From NCBI RefSeq assembly GCF_900104745.1, contig NZ_LT629732.1:1971981-2035980 (forward strand): a stretch of 64,000 nucleotides of DNA, written 5' to 3'. The stretch comes from Actinopolymorpha singaporensis. Its GTDB lineage: Bacteria; Actinomycetota; Actinomycetes; Propionibacteriales; Actinopolymorphaceae. Of this stretch, positions 1-8,053 are shown piece after piece; position 1 is the stretch's first letter, and each line of letters starts with the position of its first letter. A program made the translations under genes and the position numbers. The notes beneath the pieces are model-generated. The model saw only the letters and a list, made by a program, of their open reading frames with translations, did not search any database and was not told the DNA's origin.

Positions 1-333
1 GTAGAGATCTGCGGGGGAGTCGTCGGCGGCGGAGACGAACACCCAGTCCGGTACGTCGTCCCGGTAGATCGTCTCCCACGGCTCGCCCGGCGACTCGCCG
101 CGCAGCTTGCCGGTGAAGGTGTAGTCCTCGACGAGTGCTAGGTGCTTGAGCAGGCCGCCGAGGGTCAGCGAGGAGCCTCCGATGCGGGTCTGCAGTCCGG
201 CCGCGTCGAGGTGGCCCGCCTTCCAGCGGAACGTCGTACGCAGTCGGTTGAGCGCGCCGAGGAGATGCTCGGTCTCGGTGCCGGCAAGGGGTGGCTCCCA
301 GGGCGGATCGATGCTCTGGTCGGTCTCGGTCAT
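1..333 (-). CDS. DinB/DUF664-family protein, C-terminus beyond the window
   Basis: The reverse strand reads 111 codons without a stop from an ATG at 333 to the window edge. The protein has the layout of actinobacterial DinB/DUF664 proteins: an acidic start with PPWEPPLAGTE, then LNRLRTTFRWKAGHLD, then GGLLKHLALVEDYTF, which carries the usual first metal-ligand histidine of the four-helix DinB fold. The family (known) covers metal-dependent, thiol-linked enzymes such as mycothiol-S-transferases; the substrate here cannot be told. About a third of a usual 170-residue protein is missing beyond the left edge. It lies 94 bp upstream of, and on the same strand as, the stop of no intact gene, since the next gene on this strand is broken. 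Confidence 0.8.
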   Translation of the reverse strand, partial: MTETDQSIDPPWEPPLAGTETEHLLGALNRLRTTFRWKAGHLDAAGLQTRIGGSSLTLGGLLKHLALVEDYTFTGKLRGESPGEPWETIYRDDVPDWVFVSAADDSPADLY

Positions 334-427
334 GGCGGCACCCTAGAACCTATCCCGGACGTCCCGCTTCCGAAGAGCCGCTGTGCGCTGGCGTCGGTTC
401 CTCGGATCGCGGATGGGCAGAAAGCTG

Positions 428-2366
428 TCAGAACGGAGGTAGGTCATTGTCGGCCGTTCCCGTTGTGGCGCTGACCGCTGGGTCGTCGACGGCCGGGTCG
501 GTGAGGGATGGTGTTCGGCTGTGGTAGTGCCGGCCGTGGGGGTCGGTGAGGGTGTGTTCGCCGGGTCCGGTCTGGTGGAGTTTCCAGTCGCGGCCGGTTT
601 TGGCTTTGTGGTGGCGCGGGCACAGCGGTGCGATGTTCTCTACGGACGTCGATCCGCCGTGGGCGTGTTCGGTGTTGTGGTCGAGGTGGCAGGTGGCGGC
701 GGGTCTCCTGCAGGTGGTCCATGCGCAGCGTTGGTCGCGGGCATGCACCAGCTCTGCCTGCAGCCCGCGCAGGAATCTCGCCGGGATGGGATGCAGATGC
801 AACAACCGCCCGGTGACCGGGTGGGTGACCCCGACACTGAATCTGGCTTCGGGGTTGTCGAGGTGGTTGGCGACGACGCGGCGGGCGACTTCGGTGATGA
901 CGGGTCCGAACCCGCCGAGCTCACCAGGCTGGCTGCTGAGTCCCATCAGGGTGGTCAGGGGGATGTTCAGCTGTATCTTCGCCCGCGCGTGCGTATGGGC
1001 CCCCAGCTCGGTTGTGAGGAGGACCAGGGTGGTGTTGGTGGTGTCGGGTTGCCTGTCGGTGGATCAGGCGGACCTGGCGGGTCGGCCGTTTCGTCGGGTC
1101 GGCGGTTCTGCCGCGGGATCTGACCCGCGGCTGGGTTCGTGGCATTCGTTGCCGCGTGGCGCTCTGCGGCGTCGTGTGCTGCGGTGTCGTGCGCGGTGGA
1201 GCAGTCGCAGGGGGTGTAGTTAGCCGTTCCGGTTCCGGCGGGAGAGCAGTCACCGCAGTCACATCCGGCGCTGTGCAGGTCGTGGTCGGGGAACCGGTGA
1301 ACCGCACAGGACCCTGCTCGCCGCGCTCCTGCCAGGCGTCGCCTTCCGCGGTGCACTGCCCAGTGTCCCGCGGCGTCTCGTCCTGCCCAGCCGCGTCCTG
1401 CCCAGCCGCGTCCTGCCCAGCCTCGTCTTGTTCGGCCTCGTCCTGCTCAGCCTGGTGCTGCTCAGCCTCACCCTTCTTGGTCTGCTTCTGCACCGCGCCC
1501 TGCGCTGCCTGGTCCTGCCTGGTGTGGTTGGTGGCCGCTGGTGCTGAGCAGTCTTTGATGTCGGCGGTGCCGGTGAGTAGGGCGGCGGCGACGTCGGCGC
1601 GGAGTTGGCTGAGGGTGCGTGGGTCGCCGGACGATTTGACTGCGCGGGCGATGGCGTCGATGTAGCCGTACGCCTCGGCGGCCTGGCCTGCGGACAGGCC
1701 GCGGATGGCGAGGTCGGCGACGCCGTCGACGGCGGGCCAGATCGCCACGTTCCGCCCGGACCTGGCCGCCCGGTGCCGTTTGGCGGCGGCTTCGGGGTCT
1801 GCCGTGACGACCTCGGCCTCGACCTTCGCCCGCAACAACCCGCCCCGCAATTCCAGGACTTTGGGGAAGATCGCCTCCTCTATGGCACCCCACACATCGG
1901 GTTCGGCATCGGTGATCCGATCCACGATCACCCGCACATCGTTGAGCTCCAGCCCACCGGACGCGAGGGCCTCACGTACCCGCGGCAGCCGGGGCAGCGT
2001 GGCGGCCAGGGCCACGTACTGGTGCGCCCGGTAGCCGGTCCACCCCAGCAACGGCTCCAGGACCTCCGGGGTCATCGGATCCGGGGTGACACTGCGCCCG
2101 GCCGGGCCGTCAACCCTGCCGGGCTCGGCGTAGACCAGCTCGTTCACCGCGGTCAGGCACTCAGCCTCCACCCAGCAGCCCAGCCGCCGTAAACCCTTGA
2201 TCAGCTCCTCCAACTCGAACCCGTTACACCCGGCCACGTCGACCGACGCCACCGCCGCCGCCAACCCAGGACCCGCCGGCAGATCAGCAAACCCCGCAGG
2301 CAGCACCCGACGGCCACCGGGCTGCCCGCCCAGGTGGCCGTCGAAGCACCCACCGTCATCGCTCAC
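428..2366 (-). pseudogene. DUF222/HNH endonuclease (13E12 repeat family), frameshifted
   Basis: The GTG start at 2366 follows a strong AGGAGAGGG Shine-Dalgarno. The first ~270 residues are a typical DUF222 domain, for example GFELEELIKGLRRLGCWVEAE and later LSQLRADVAAALLTGTAD. A low-complexity Q/D/E/A linker with repeated AGQDA and AEQDE units follows. The C-terminal half lies in another frame: it reads KIQLNIPLTTLMGL, GELGGFGPV, then the HNH nuclease core HLDHN..GGSTS..N..LCPRHHKAKT. The switch from one frame to the other falls near 1040-1090, where a TGA blocks the second frame upstream, so the change is equivalent to one extra base. Proteins of this family are abundant in actinomycetes, often multi-copy and close to mobile DNA. 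I call it a pseudogene, but a sequencing error would look the same. Confidence 0.75.
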
Positions 2367-2465
2367 GCGTCCCTCTCCTCGGCTTGGTGTGGGTTGCTGG
2401 CCGGGCCGGGAGGGGCGGTTGGTGTGGATGGCTTGGGGTGTGGGGTGCGGGGCGGGGCATGAAAG

Positions 2466-2537
2466 GACGCGCACGTGGTTGCCCTTAGGTTCTGGGTGTC
2501 GAATCCTTAACCGTCTGGAGCAACGCACGTGCGCGTC
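2466..2537 (+). promoter_or_regulatory. Long inverted repeat enclosing the transposase start codon
   Basis: GACGCGCACGTG at 2466-2477 is the exact reverse complement of CACGTGCGCGTC at 2526-2537. Beyond one unpaired base the pairing continues for five more (GTTGC at 2478-2482 with GCAAC at 2520-2524). The right arm contains the GTG start (2529) and the last base of the GGAG ribosome site (2517-2520) of the transposase. Folded in a read-through transcript it would hide the start codon. That is inferred by analogy with the IS10/IS50 leader hairpins. The pairing itself is seen directly. Confidence 0.6.
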
Positions 2538-3829
2538 AGCACAGTATTCAACCGCATCCTGGGTCTGCCCGGGGCATCGGTGTGCTCGGTGGGGTTCACC
2601 GGCGACGGCCTGGTTGTGGGTCTTCGGCGCCGGCGGGGTCGCCGCTACCGGTGCCCGTGTGGGTACTCGACCCGGGCCCGCTATGACATCTCCCGCCGCC
2701 GCTGGCGCCACCTGGACTTCGGGGCCACCAAGGTGTGGCTGGAAGCCGACATCGCCCGGATCGCCTGCCCCGCATGTGGGATCCGCACCGAGACCGTGCC
2801 GTGGGCGCGGCCGAACGCCCGGCACACTCGCGACTTCCAAGACGTGATCGGCTGGCTGGCCCAGCGCATGGACAAAACGAGCGTCGCGCGGCTGCTTCGG
2901 TGCTCGTGGGAAGCGGTCGACCGGGCAGTGAGAATGCTGGTGGCCGAGCACCTGCCCACCGACCGGCTGGACGGGCTGTATCGGATCGGGGTGGACGAGA
3001 TCTCCTACAAACGTGGCCACCACTATCTGACCATCGTCTGCGACCACGACACCGGCCGGGTGGTGTGGGTCACCAAGGACCGCACCCGCAAAGCGTTCAC
3101 CGACTTCTTCACCGCCCTGGGCCCTGACCGCAGCGAACAGCTCACTGCGATCACCATGGACGGCTCACCGATCTACATGCCCGTCGCCGAAGAGAACGCG
3201 CCCCAGGCCGCGGTGTGCCTGGACCCCTTCCACGTCATCAAGTGGGCCAACGAAGCCCTCGACAAAGCCCGCCAAGCCAACCCCGCCATACCGCCCACCC
3301 CGGCCACGCCGATCAAGCGGTCCGGGCCGCTCACCGTGGCCGAACAGATCAACGCCCCCGCCAAGGCGTGGCGACGACTGAAGACAGCGCTGCGCTCAGG
3401 TGCTGAGAACCTCACCGACGAACGCCGCGCCCTCATCAACGCCCTGCGCCGCCACAACTACCAACTCTTCCGGTCGTGGACCCTCAAAGAACAACTACGA
3501 GACCTCTACCGCATCCCACCCGAACAGGCCCGCCGATACCTCAAAAGGTGGATCATCCGCGCGTTCCGATCCACGATCCCCGCGATGCACCAACTGGCCA
3601 CCCGCCTGACCAAGTACTTCGAACAAACCGTCGCAGCCGTCGAACTCGGCCTGTCCAACTCCCGAGCAGAAGGCATCAACAGCAAGATCCGAGTCATCCA
3701 ACGCCGCGGCTACGGACACCCAGGACCCGACTCCCTCACCGCCATGATCTACCTCTGTCTCGGCGGGATCACCCTCAACCTCCCCACACAAACCTGAGGA
3801 GAGGGTCACGCGTTCGATTCTACCGAACA
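2488..3829 (+). mobile_element. ISL3-family insertion sequence, about 1.34 kb
   Basis: One transposase gene fills the element. Candidate terminal inverted repeats are imperfect. The left end reads GTTCTGGGTGTCGAATCC from 2489. The reverse complement of the right end reads GTTCGGTAGAATCGAACG from 3828. They share GTTC, a TCGAA block and a following ACC..TCT. I see no 8-bp target duplication with these borders, so the exact ends are uncertain. The left arm of the start-codon hairpin (2466-2482) would fall outside these borders, so the true left end could be further left. The element lies about 120 bp upstream of the broken HNH gene. Confidence 0.6.
2529..3797 (+). CDS. ISL3-family transposase
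   Basis: The product is 422 residues, full length for the family. Order of parts: an N-terminal zinc-ribbon region (zf-ISL3) with CPCGYSTRARY and later CPACGIRTETVPW; a helix-turn-helix around DFQDVIGWLAQRMDKTSVARLLRCSW; and a DDE catalytic domain beginning IGVDEISYKRGHHYLTIV, continuing CLDPFHVIKWAN and ending with the glutamate region LSNSRAEGINSKIRVIQRR. These give a plausible D, D, E triad. The GTG start has GGAG eight bases upstream. The gene looks intact, so the element may still be active. Expression may be restrained by the hairpin that covers its start codon. Confidence 0.93.
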   Translation: MRVSTVFNRILGLPGASVCSVGFTGDGLVVGLRRRRGRRYRCPCGYSTRARYDISRRRWRHLDFGATKVWLEADIARIACPACGIRTETVPWARPNARHTRDFQDVIGWLAQRMDKTSVARLLRCSWEAVDRAVRMLVAEHLPTDRLDGLYRIGVDEISYKRGHHYLTIVCDHDTGRVVWVTKDRTRKAFTDFFTALGPDRSEQLTAITMDGSPIYMPVAEENAPQAAVCLDPFHVIKWANEALDKARQANPAIPPTPATPIKRSGPLTVAEQINAPAKAWRRLKTALRSGAENLTDERRALINALRRHNYQLFRSWTLKEQLRDLYRIPPEQARRYLKRWIIRAFRSTIPAMHQLATRLTKYFEQTVAAVELGLSNSRAEGINSKIRVIQRRGYGHPGPDSLTAMIYLCLGGITLNLPTQT

Positions 3830-3964
3830 AGATCGACCCGCGCGCGCCGGAAACCCCTTACCCACAAGAGGAATCCACGTCAACTCCAACTTGCGCGACT
3901 CGTTCGGGGCAGCCAACTTCAGCCGTGCCGAGTGCCCCTCACGTCGAACGTACGGCAGACCCCC

Positions 3965-4195
3965 TCACAGCCTCGACACGCCTTTTCGCCGGCCGGCGCA
4001 CTCGTACGAGGAAGCGGCCATGAGGGGGATCCGGAACGTACCGCCAGGCCGGCCGGTTGTTGGTGCTGTTGCAGGAACAGCTTTCGGTCGGATGTCGCGG
4101 GGGAGCCCGTCGATCAGCTCCCGGTAGCGCCCGGGTGAGGTCATCATCCCTGGCTCCTGGTAGAAGTCGAGCGTCGTTGGATCCGTGGTCAGCAC
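3965..4195 (-). pseudogene. Truncated transglutaminase-like protein (N-terminal fragment)
   Basis: A GTG at 4195 has a good GAAGGAG site seven bases upstream and opens a 76-codon frame. The first ~35 residues, LDFYQEPGMMTSPGRYREL and then DGLPRDI, match the conserved N-terminus of bacterial transglutaminase-like proteins. Those normally continue for 200 or more residues with a NCRHF catalytic region. Here the similarity stops at about 4090 and the rest is unrelated. I read this as a gene truncated by deletion. It lies between the IS and the MASE1 gene, in keeping with local decay. The family recognition comes from memory of the N-terminal motif. Confidence 0.55.
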
Positions 4196-4450
4196 GGTGG
4201 GGCTCCTTCGGTGATCCCAGGCGGTGGTCCCAACCTCGTCCTTGACCCAGGGGCAAGGGCAACCAGTAGATGCAGACCCCGCTCGGCCCCAGCGGCACGG
4301 CGGTGAGGGAGGTTGCGGAGGTCAGCGCAGGTGGCCGTGGCGGCGAGCGCCGGGCCGGGATGCGACCGGCGATGCTTCGTGGGTCGGTCTTGGTCGGATG
4401 GATCACCCCTCGGGTGCAGGGGTCTGTTGCTCGGGCGTAGCGTCGCATTC

Positions 4451-5554
4451 ATGGCGAAGGGCCAGCCCTCTCGTCGGCGCCGTGTGGAGACCGTGTTGGC
4501 GATTGTTGTGACCACGGGGGCCTACCTGCTGGCGGCGCAGCCCGGCCTGCTCAAGCAGTTCGGCGGGTCGGGCATGGCGAGTCTGGTGTGGCCGGCAAGC
4601 GGGGTTGCCTTAGCGGCAGTTCTGATCTTCGGGCTGCGGGCGTGGCCCGGAGTCGCATTGGGGGCCTTTGTGGCCACCTGGGTGGCATTCAACCGGCCGC
4701 CCTTGGTCGCGCTGGGGATCGCGGTCGAGGCCACGGTTGGGGTCGTGCTTGCGTACGTTCTGCTGCGGCAGGCAGGTTTCAGGAACGATCTCGCCCGGGT
4801 GCGAGACGCGGTGGCGCTGGTGGTGTGTGGCGTGATGGCCGGCATGGTGACCGACGCGGCCATCCGCGGCGGAGTCTTGGTGCTGGCCGGCATCGACCCG
4901 GCCCGTGAGTACGGGCCGCTGATGCTTCGTAGTTGGCTCGGGTCCGGACTCGGAATCCTGGTTGTCACGCCGTTCCTTCTGGTGCTCCGCAGAATCTCGC
5001 TGCGTCGGGTGCTTCCTGACGTGTGGCGCCTGGTGGAGGCCGGCGGGCTGATTGTGTGCACGCTGGGCGTGACATGGTGGGTGATCACGGGAGGCCACGG
5101 CCGGGAAAAGCTGTTTCTGGTCTTCCCGCTCCTGATCTGGGCGGCGTGGCGGTTCCAGCTCGAGGGTGCCGCACCCTGTGTTGTCGCCGTTTCGGTTGTC
5201 ACCGTGTACGCGACGGTGAGGGGTCTCGGTCCGTTCAACGGGACCGACCCACAGGCGGCGCTCATCACGGCCCAGACGTTCGTCGCCGCAACCACCCTTG
5301 CCACCCTCTTCCTCGCCGTCGCGGTGACCGAACGCAACGATTCCCGCGACGAGATGGATCTGGCCGCCCGCGAGCTCGTGAGAGCGGTGAATCTCCTCGG
5401 CGAGCGCCTCCGACCGGACAAGGCCTCCAGCGCCGAGCGGGTTCAAGCAACGCCGCAGCCCGTCAATCCGCGCATTCGCGAACGCTCCTACTCCACCGAC
5501 GATGACACTCGCGCGGTCCGCACCGAACGTATCCAGCACCCGCCGGATGACTGA
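4451..5554 (+). CDS. MASE1-domain integral membrane sensor protein
   Basis: The product is 367 residues. The first ~310 form a MASE1-type sensory domain of eight or more membrane segments, for example TVLAIVVTTGAYLLAAQPGLL, the family hallmark SLVWPASGVALAAVLIFG, WPGVALGAFVATW and WLGSGLGILVVTPFLLV. In the family MASE1 usually sits before a histidine kinase, GGDEF or EAL module. Here only ~55 hydrophilic residues follow, starting at a helix ERNDSRDEMDLAARELVRAVNLL that resembles the linker to such a module, and then the protein ends. It may be a stand-alone sensor or a kinase that lost its output domain. The ligand is unknown. The ATG at 4451 was chosen because the domain begins directly after it; in-frame starts upstream would add unrelated residues. 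Confidence 0.8.
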   Translation: MAKGQPSRRRRVETVLAIVVTTGAYLLAAQPGLLKQFGGSGMASLVWPASGVALAAVLIFGLRAWPGVALGAFVATWVAFNRPPLVALGIAVEATVGVVLAYVLLRQAGFRNDLARVRDAVALVVCGVMAGMVTDAAIRGGVLVLAGIDPAREYGPLMLRSWLGSGLGILVVTPFLLVLRRISLRRVLPDVWRLVEAGGLIVCTLGVTWWVITGGHGREKLFLVFPLLIWAAWRFQLEGAAPCVVAVSVVTVYATVRGLGPFNGTDPQAALITAQTFVAATTLATLFLAVAVTERNDSRDEMDLAARELVRAVNLLGERLRPDKASSAERVQATPQPVNPRIRERSYSTDDDTRAVRTERIQHPPDD

Positions 5555-5919
5555 GCGGCCCAGCGGGAAGGGGCGCGGTCGCTTGGAGGGGCGGAGGGTT
5601 TGCCGGTGGCCTGGCTTGGTCCGGGAGAGTGGAGTAAGGCCCCTAGCCTCGTCCGGCGCGGTGGGCAGCTTGGCTGCCCGCCCTTGACCGCCCACCGTGG
5701 GCCGCCGCTCTTGGGGTCCCGGAGCAAGCGAGGTGGCTGAAGCCTCCGGCCGTAGCCAGCCACGCAGCCATTTGGTCCCGCTGAGCGGGACGTGATGAGG
5801 ATCGCCAGCGTTCTGATGTCGAACGCCGCGCCATCTTGGGCCGGCATAGGTCAGCGGTGGTTGCTGGCGTGGCTGTACATCGCTGCTGTACTCGTGTTGG
5901 CGGGAGGTAGCCTGCGCCC
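5555..5919. other. Intergenic stretch, no gene recognised
   Basis: No reading frame here has recognisable content or a convincing ribosome site. The only local structure is a perfect 7-bp hairpin GTCCCGC-tga-GCGGGAC at 5775-5791, possibly a weak terminator for the MASE1 gene or a leftover of mobile DNA. Confidence 0.4.
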
Positions 5920-6402
5920 GTGGCAACCGAGGAGTCTGCACCGGCGTGGTCGGCCGACGGGATAGGGCGGCGGCTGCGCTCGTTCGCGGACGAGCTTGAA
6001 CGCGAGCTGGGCCACACCTGCAAGGTGCGACGCCAGTGGGAGAGCTTCGAGGAGGGCGCCGGCGGTTTGGTGACCAAGCTGATCCCTTCCCGGACCGACG
6101 CGCTGGCGGTGACCTGGATCGACTTCGGTTCGGGCCTCCAGATGGAAGCAGGCCTTGGTCCGGGCGGCTTCTGGGAGCTCGACGAACGAGACGACCAGGC
6201 CGTGGAGTTCATCCAGTCAACAGTCCGCGCCATTACCGCTGGCCGGGTCAGCGAAGTGTTCGGGAAGAGCCGATCTCGGGTCGAGGTGACGTATGAGGAT
6301 GGGTCCACCGACCACGAGACTGGCTATGGAATCTGCGGCATCCTCCCGCAGCCCGGATGGCGCCGCCGCGGCCGCAAGGTCACCTATGCGCCCTACAGGT
6401 AA
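5920..6402 (+). CDS. Hypothetical protein, 160 residues
   Basis: A GTG start at 5920 opens a soluble 160-residue protein that I do not recognise. It starts with a helix (GIGRRLRSFADELERELGH) followed by mixed strands such as GLVTKLIPSRTDALAVTWIDFG and VSEVFGKSRSRVEVTYEDGS, and ends with a very basic tail WRRRGRKVTYAPYR. There are no membrane segments, cysteine clusters or nucleotide-binding motifs. The clear helix/strand alternation and GC-rich third codon positions support real coding. It is an orphan between the MASE1 gene and a small membrane protein, within the decayed segment. Confidence 0.6.
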   Translation: MATEESAPAWSADGIGRRLRSFADELERELGHTCKVRRQWESFEEGAGGLVTKLIPSRTDALAVTWIDFGSGLQMEAGLGPGGFWELDERDDQAVEFIQSTVRAITAGRVSEVFGKSRSRVEVTYEDGSTDHETGYGICGILPQPGWRRRGRKVTYAPYR

Positions 6403-6696
6403 GACGAGTTACTCGTACGTGGGCTTTGGCGGCGGAGGTTACACACGTGCGCCCCGACGGCAACAGGTGGCGGCAACCACTCTCCCCCGTCGTCCTCGCA
6501 ACCAGCCAGATTGAAGGTCGCAGCGGAGGCGGTCAAGGGTCGGCGATCACGAAGTGACGCCGCAGGAGCCGTTGAGGGCCGGGTGGAGGCCGGAGACTGG
6601 CCTGCGAGGAGGATGGGGACGGTCCCTTGCCAGCGGGCCATTCCACGTGTCACCTTCTCGGCTATGAGGCACCGCGCTTCCGGTGGAGACTCCCGG

Positions 6697-7011
6697 ATGT
6701 TGGCGTGGATCGTGTTCACCGGCGAGCGGGTCCTGGACGTGCTAGGCGAGGCGGCGGTCAAGCTTGCCGCATGTGGCCTGGTCGCGCTTGTGGGCCTTGG
6801 CCTCGTAGCGGCTCCAGCGCTCACGGTCGCGGTGGTCGTGCCGGTGCTGCTTCTGGCTGGCTACGGCTGTGTCGAGTGGCTTCGTGCGTCGCGACGGGGC
6901 GTGCGGGTTCGGCATCGCCGCCTGGTGACGGGTTCGGTTGTGACGGCTGCCGTTGTCGGCTGTCTGGCCCTATATGCGGTTGCATACTGTCGTTGCTCGA
7001 GTTGGTGGTGA
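6697..7011 (+). CDS. Small two-helix membrane protein of unknown function
   Basis: The product is 104 residues from an ATG at 6697 that has GGAG eight bases upstream. In-frame starts exist further up, at 6664 and 6511, but they add arginine-rich, non-descript sequence. Two strong hydrophobic segments are visible. The first, AACGLVALVGLGLVAAPALT, runs into VAVVVPVLLLAGYG as a possible hairpin. The second is GSVVTAAVVGCLALYAVAY, after a basic loop WLRASRRGVRVRHRR. No family is recognised. The layout resembles small membrane proteins of actinomycete integrative elements, but this is only an impression. Confidence 0.5.
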   Translation: MLAWIVFTGERVLDVLGEAAVKLAACGLVALVGLGLVAAPALTVAVVVPVLLLAGYGCVEWLRASRRGVRVRHRRLVTGSVVTAAVVGCLALYAVAYCRCSSWW

Positions 7012-7044
7012 CGGGTCGCACGGTGAGCCCGAGGACGGCGCCCT

Positions 7045-7097
7045 GGCGCCGCCCGCAGGGGCGGCCGGGGCGGCTGCGCCGCGTCAGCGGCGCCTTA
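7045..7097 (+). terminator. Branched GC-rich hairpin after the small membrane protein
   Basis: GGCGCCGC at 7045-7052 pairs perfectly with GCGGCGCC at 7087-7094. An inner GCGGC-tgc-GCCGC hairpin lies at 7070-7082. The structure follows the stop at 7011 and is followed by TTACCTAAG, with no strong T-run. Confidence 0.4.
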
Positions 7098-7211
7098 CCT
7101 AAGAAAGCCGGAATCGGCAAAATGGCCCGTACATCGTCCTTGCTCTGAAATGACTCCTATTTCTGATCGGCGCAGACGAAGCGGTTAGGCGGATCTTCTC
7201 GCAGGGAATGG

Positions 7212-7640
7212 TCAGCGCCGGCCGCCCACGAGTTCGTTTGCTTTCTCGCGTCTGAGAGCAGCTTCGAGGGCGGCGTACTCTGCCTCGTCGATGGCTGCTC
7301 TGGCGAGGTCGATAGCGAAGGAGGCGTCATCTTCTGCCATGTCGGCCTCGTCAGCTGCCCTGTCGGCGTCAAACTCCTCCCGTTTCGACTCGATCTTGGA
7401 CCGGATTTGCTGGACCTGGCTGTCCCATTGCTGCTGAACGTCCCGCCACCACGCGGAGGCTCCGGCCTTGGCCTGGCCGGCACGTTCCCTGAGTTCGTTG
7501 TTACGTTGCTGTGCCCCGGCCCGCGCCTTGGCGACCTGCTCTTCCAGTTTGGTGTGCTGGTCGGTCTGTGCGGCATGGAAAGCGTCTTCTGCTTCCTTGG
7601 CTTTGGCTGACATAGCGGCTAGCTGTTCCGAAAGTGTCAT
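7212..7640 (-). CDS. Coiled-coil protein of unknown function
   Basis: The product is 142 residues. The ATG at 7640 has a GAAGGAG site six bases upstream, better placed than the in-frame ATG at 7655. The chain is almost all charged helix, with A/E/K/R/Q heptads: SEQLAAMSAKAKEAEDAF, LEEQVAKARAGAQQ, then a WWRDVQQQW segment, a second helix IRSKIESKREEFDADRAADE, and an acidic helix DDASFAIDLARAAIDEAEYA. There is no signal peptide or membrane segment. Proteins of this type occur in streptomycetes as uncharacterised cytoplasmic coiled coils; I cannot name a function. It is divergent from the AI-2E-type transporter gene. Confidence 0.65.
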   Translation of the reverse strand: MTLSEQLAAMSAKAKEAEDAFHAAQTDQHTKLEEQVAKARAGAQQRNNELRERAGQAKAGASAWWRDVQQQWDSQVQQIRSKIESKREEFDADRAADEADMAEDDASFAIDLARAAIDEAEYAALEAALRREKANELVGGRR

Positions 7641-8053
7641 CTGCTTCTCCTTCAACTCCAGCGAGGCTGAGGTGCTAGACAGGCAGAACTACCTCCCGCC
7701 CTCTGGACCTGTGCGCCATTCGGCCCGTAGAAGTGCCCGTCACTGTTGAACTGCCCGCACTCGCCTGCCTCACTTCGAACGTACGAAGCCGCAGACATTC
7801 GGTTACAGGGACCAACGTCACCGAAGCGGACCGCCCCGATGTCCTGACATGACGAGTCCTCAGGTGAACACACGCTAAGGTCCGAGCGGTCGATGACTTC
7901 GAGCCGGCCCTCAGTCCGCAGGTCCAACCGACGTTGGCTCGTTTGTCCGATCCTCATCGTGGAAACGTCGACCACGAGATGGCTGAAGGAGCCCAGCCGC
8001 GCCGCTGGGGGTGGGTATGGCTGCCCACAGGACGGCAGGCCCAAGGAGGGCTA
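7641..8053. other. Divergent intergenic region between coiled-coil and transporter genes
   Basis: About 410 bp without a credible gene and slightly lower in GC than its surroundings. It must hold the two divergent promoters. A small dyad CTTCG-aacgta-CGAAG lies at 7773-7788. No other structure was recognised. Confidence 0.4.

Noticed and set aside
921-1130. Programmed ribosomal frameshift to join the two halves of the HNH gene
   Set aside because: No slippery heptamer or following pseudoknot was visible, and neighbouring genes are also broken, so decay is simpler.
1380-1500. Repeated CTGCCCAGCC-like units as a possible CRISPR or regulatory array
   Set aside because: They are in-frame codon repeats of the Q/D/A linker of the HNH gene and have no spacers. 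No CRISPR array was seen anywhere in the window.
2367-3047. Upstream extension of the HNH frame across the insertion sequence
   Set aside because: It is antisense to the transposase gene, and the GTG at 2366 has an excellent ribosome site and the right N-terminus.
2365-3813. GAGGAGAGGG/ACGCGT inverted match flanking the insertion sequence as its terminal repeats
   Set aside because: The left copy is the ribosome site and start of the HNH gene. The GTTC..TCGAA pair fits ISL3 ends better.
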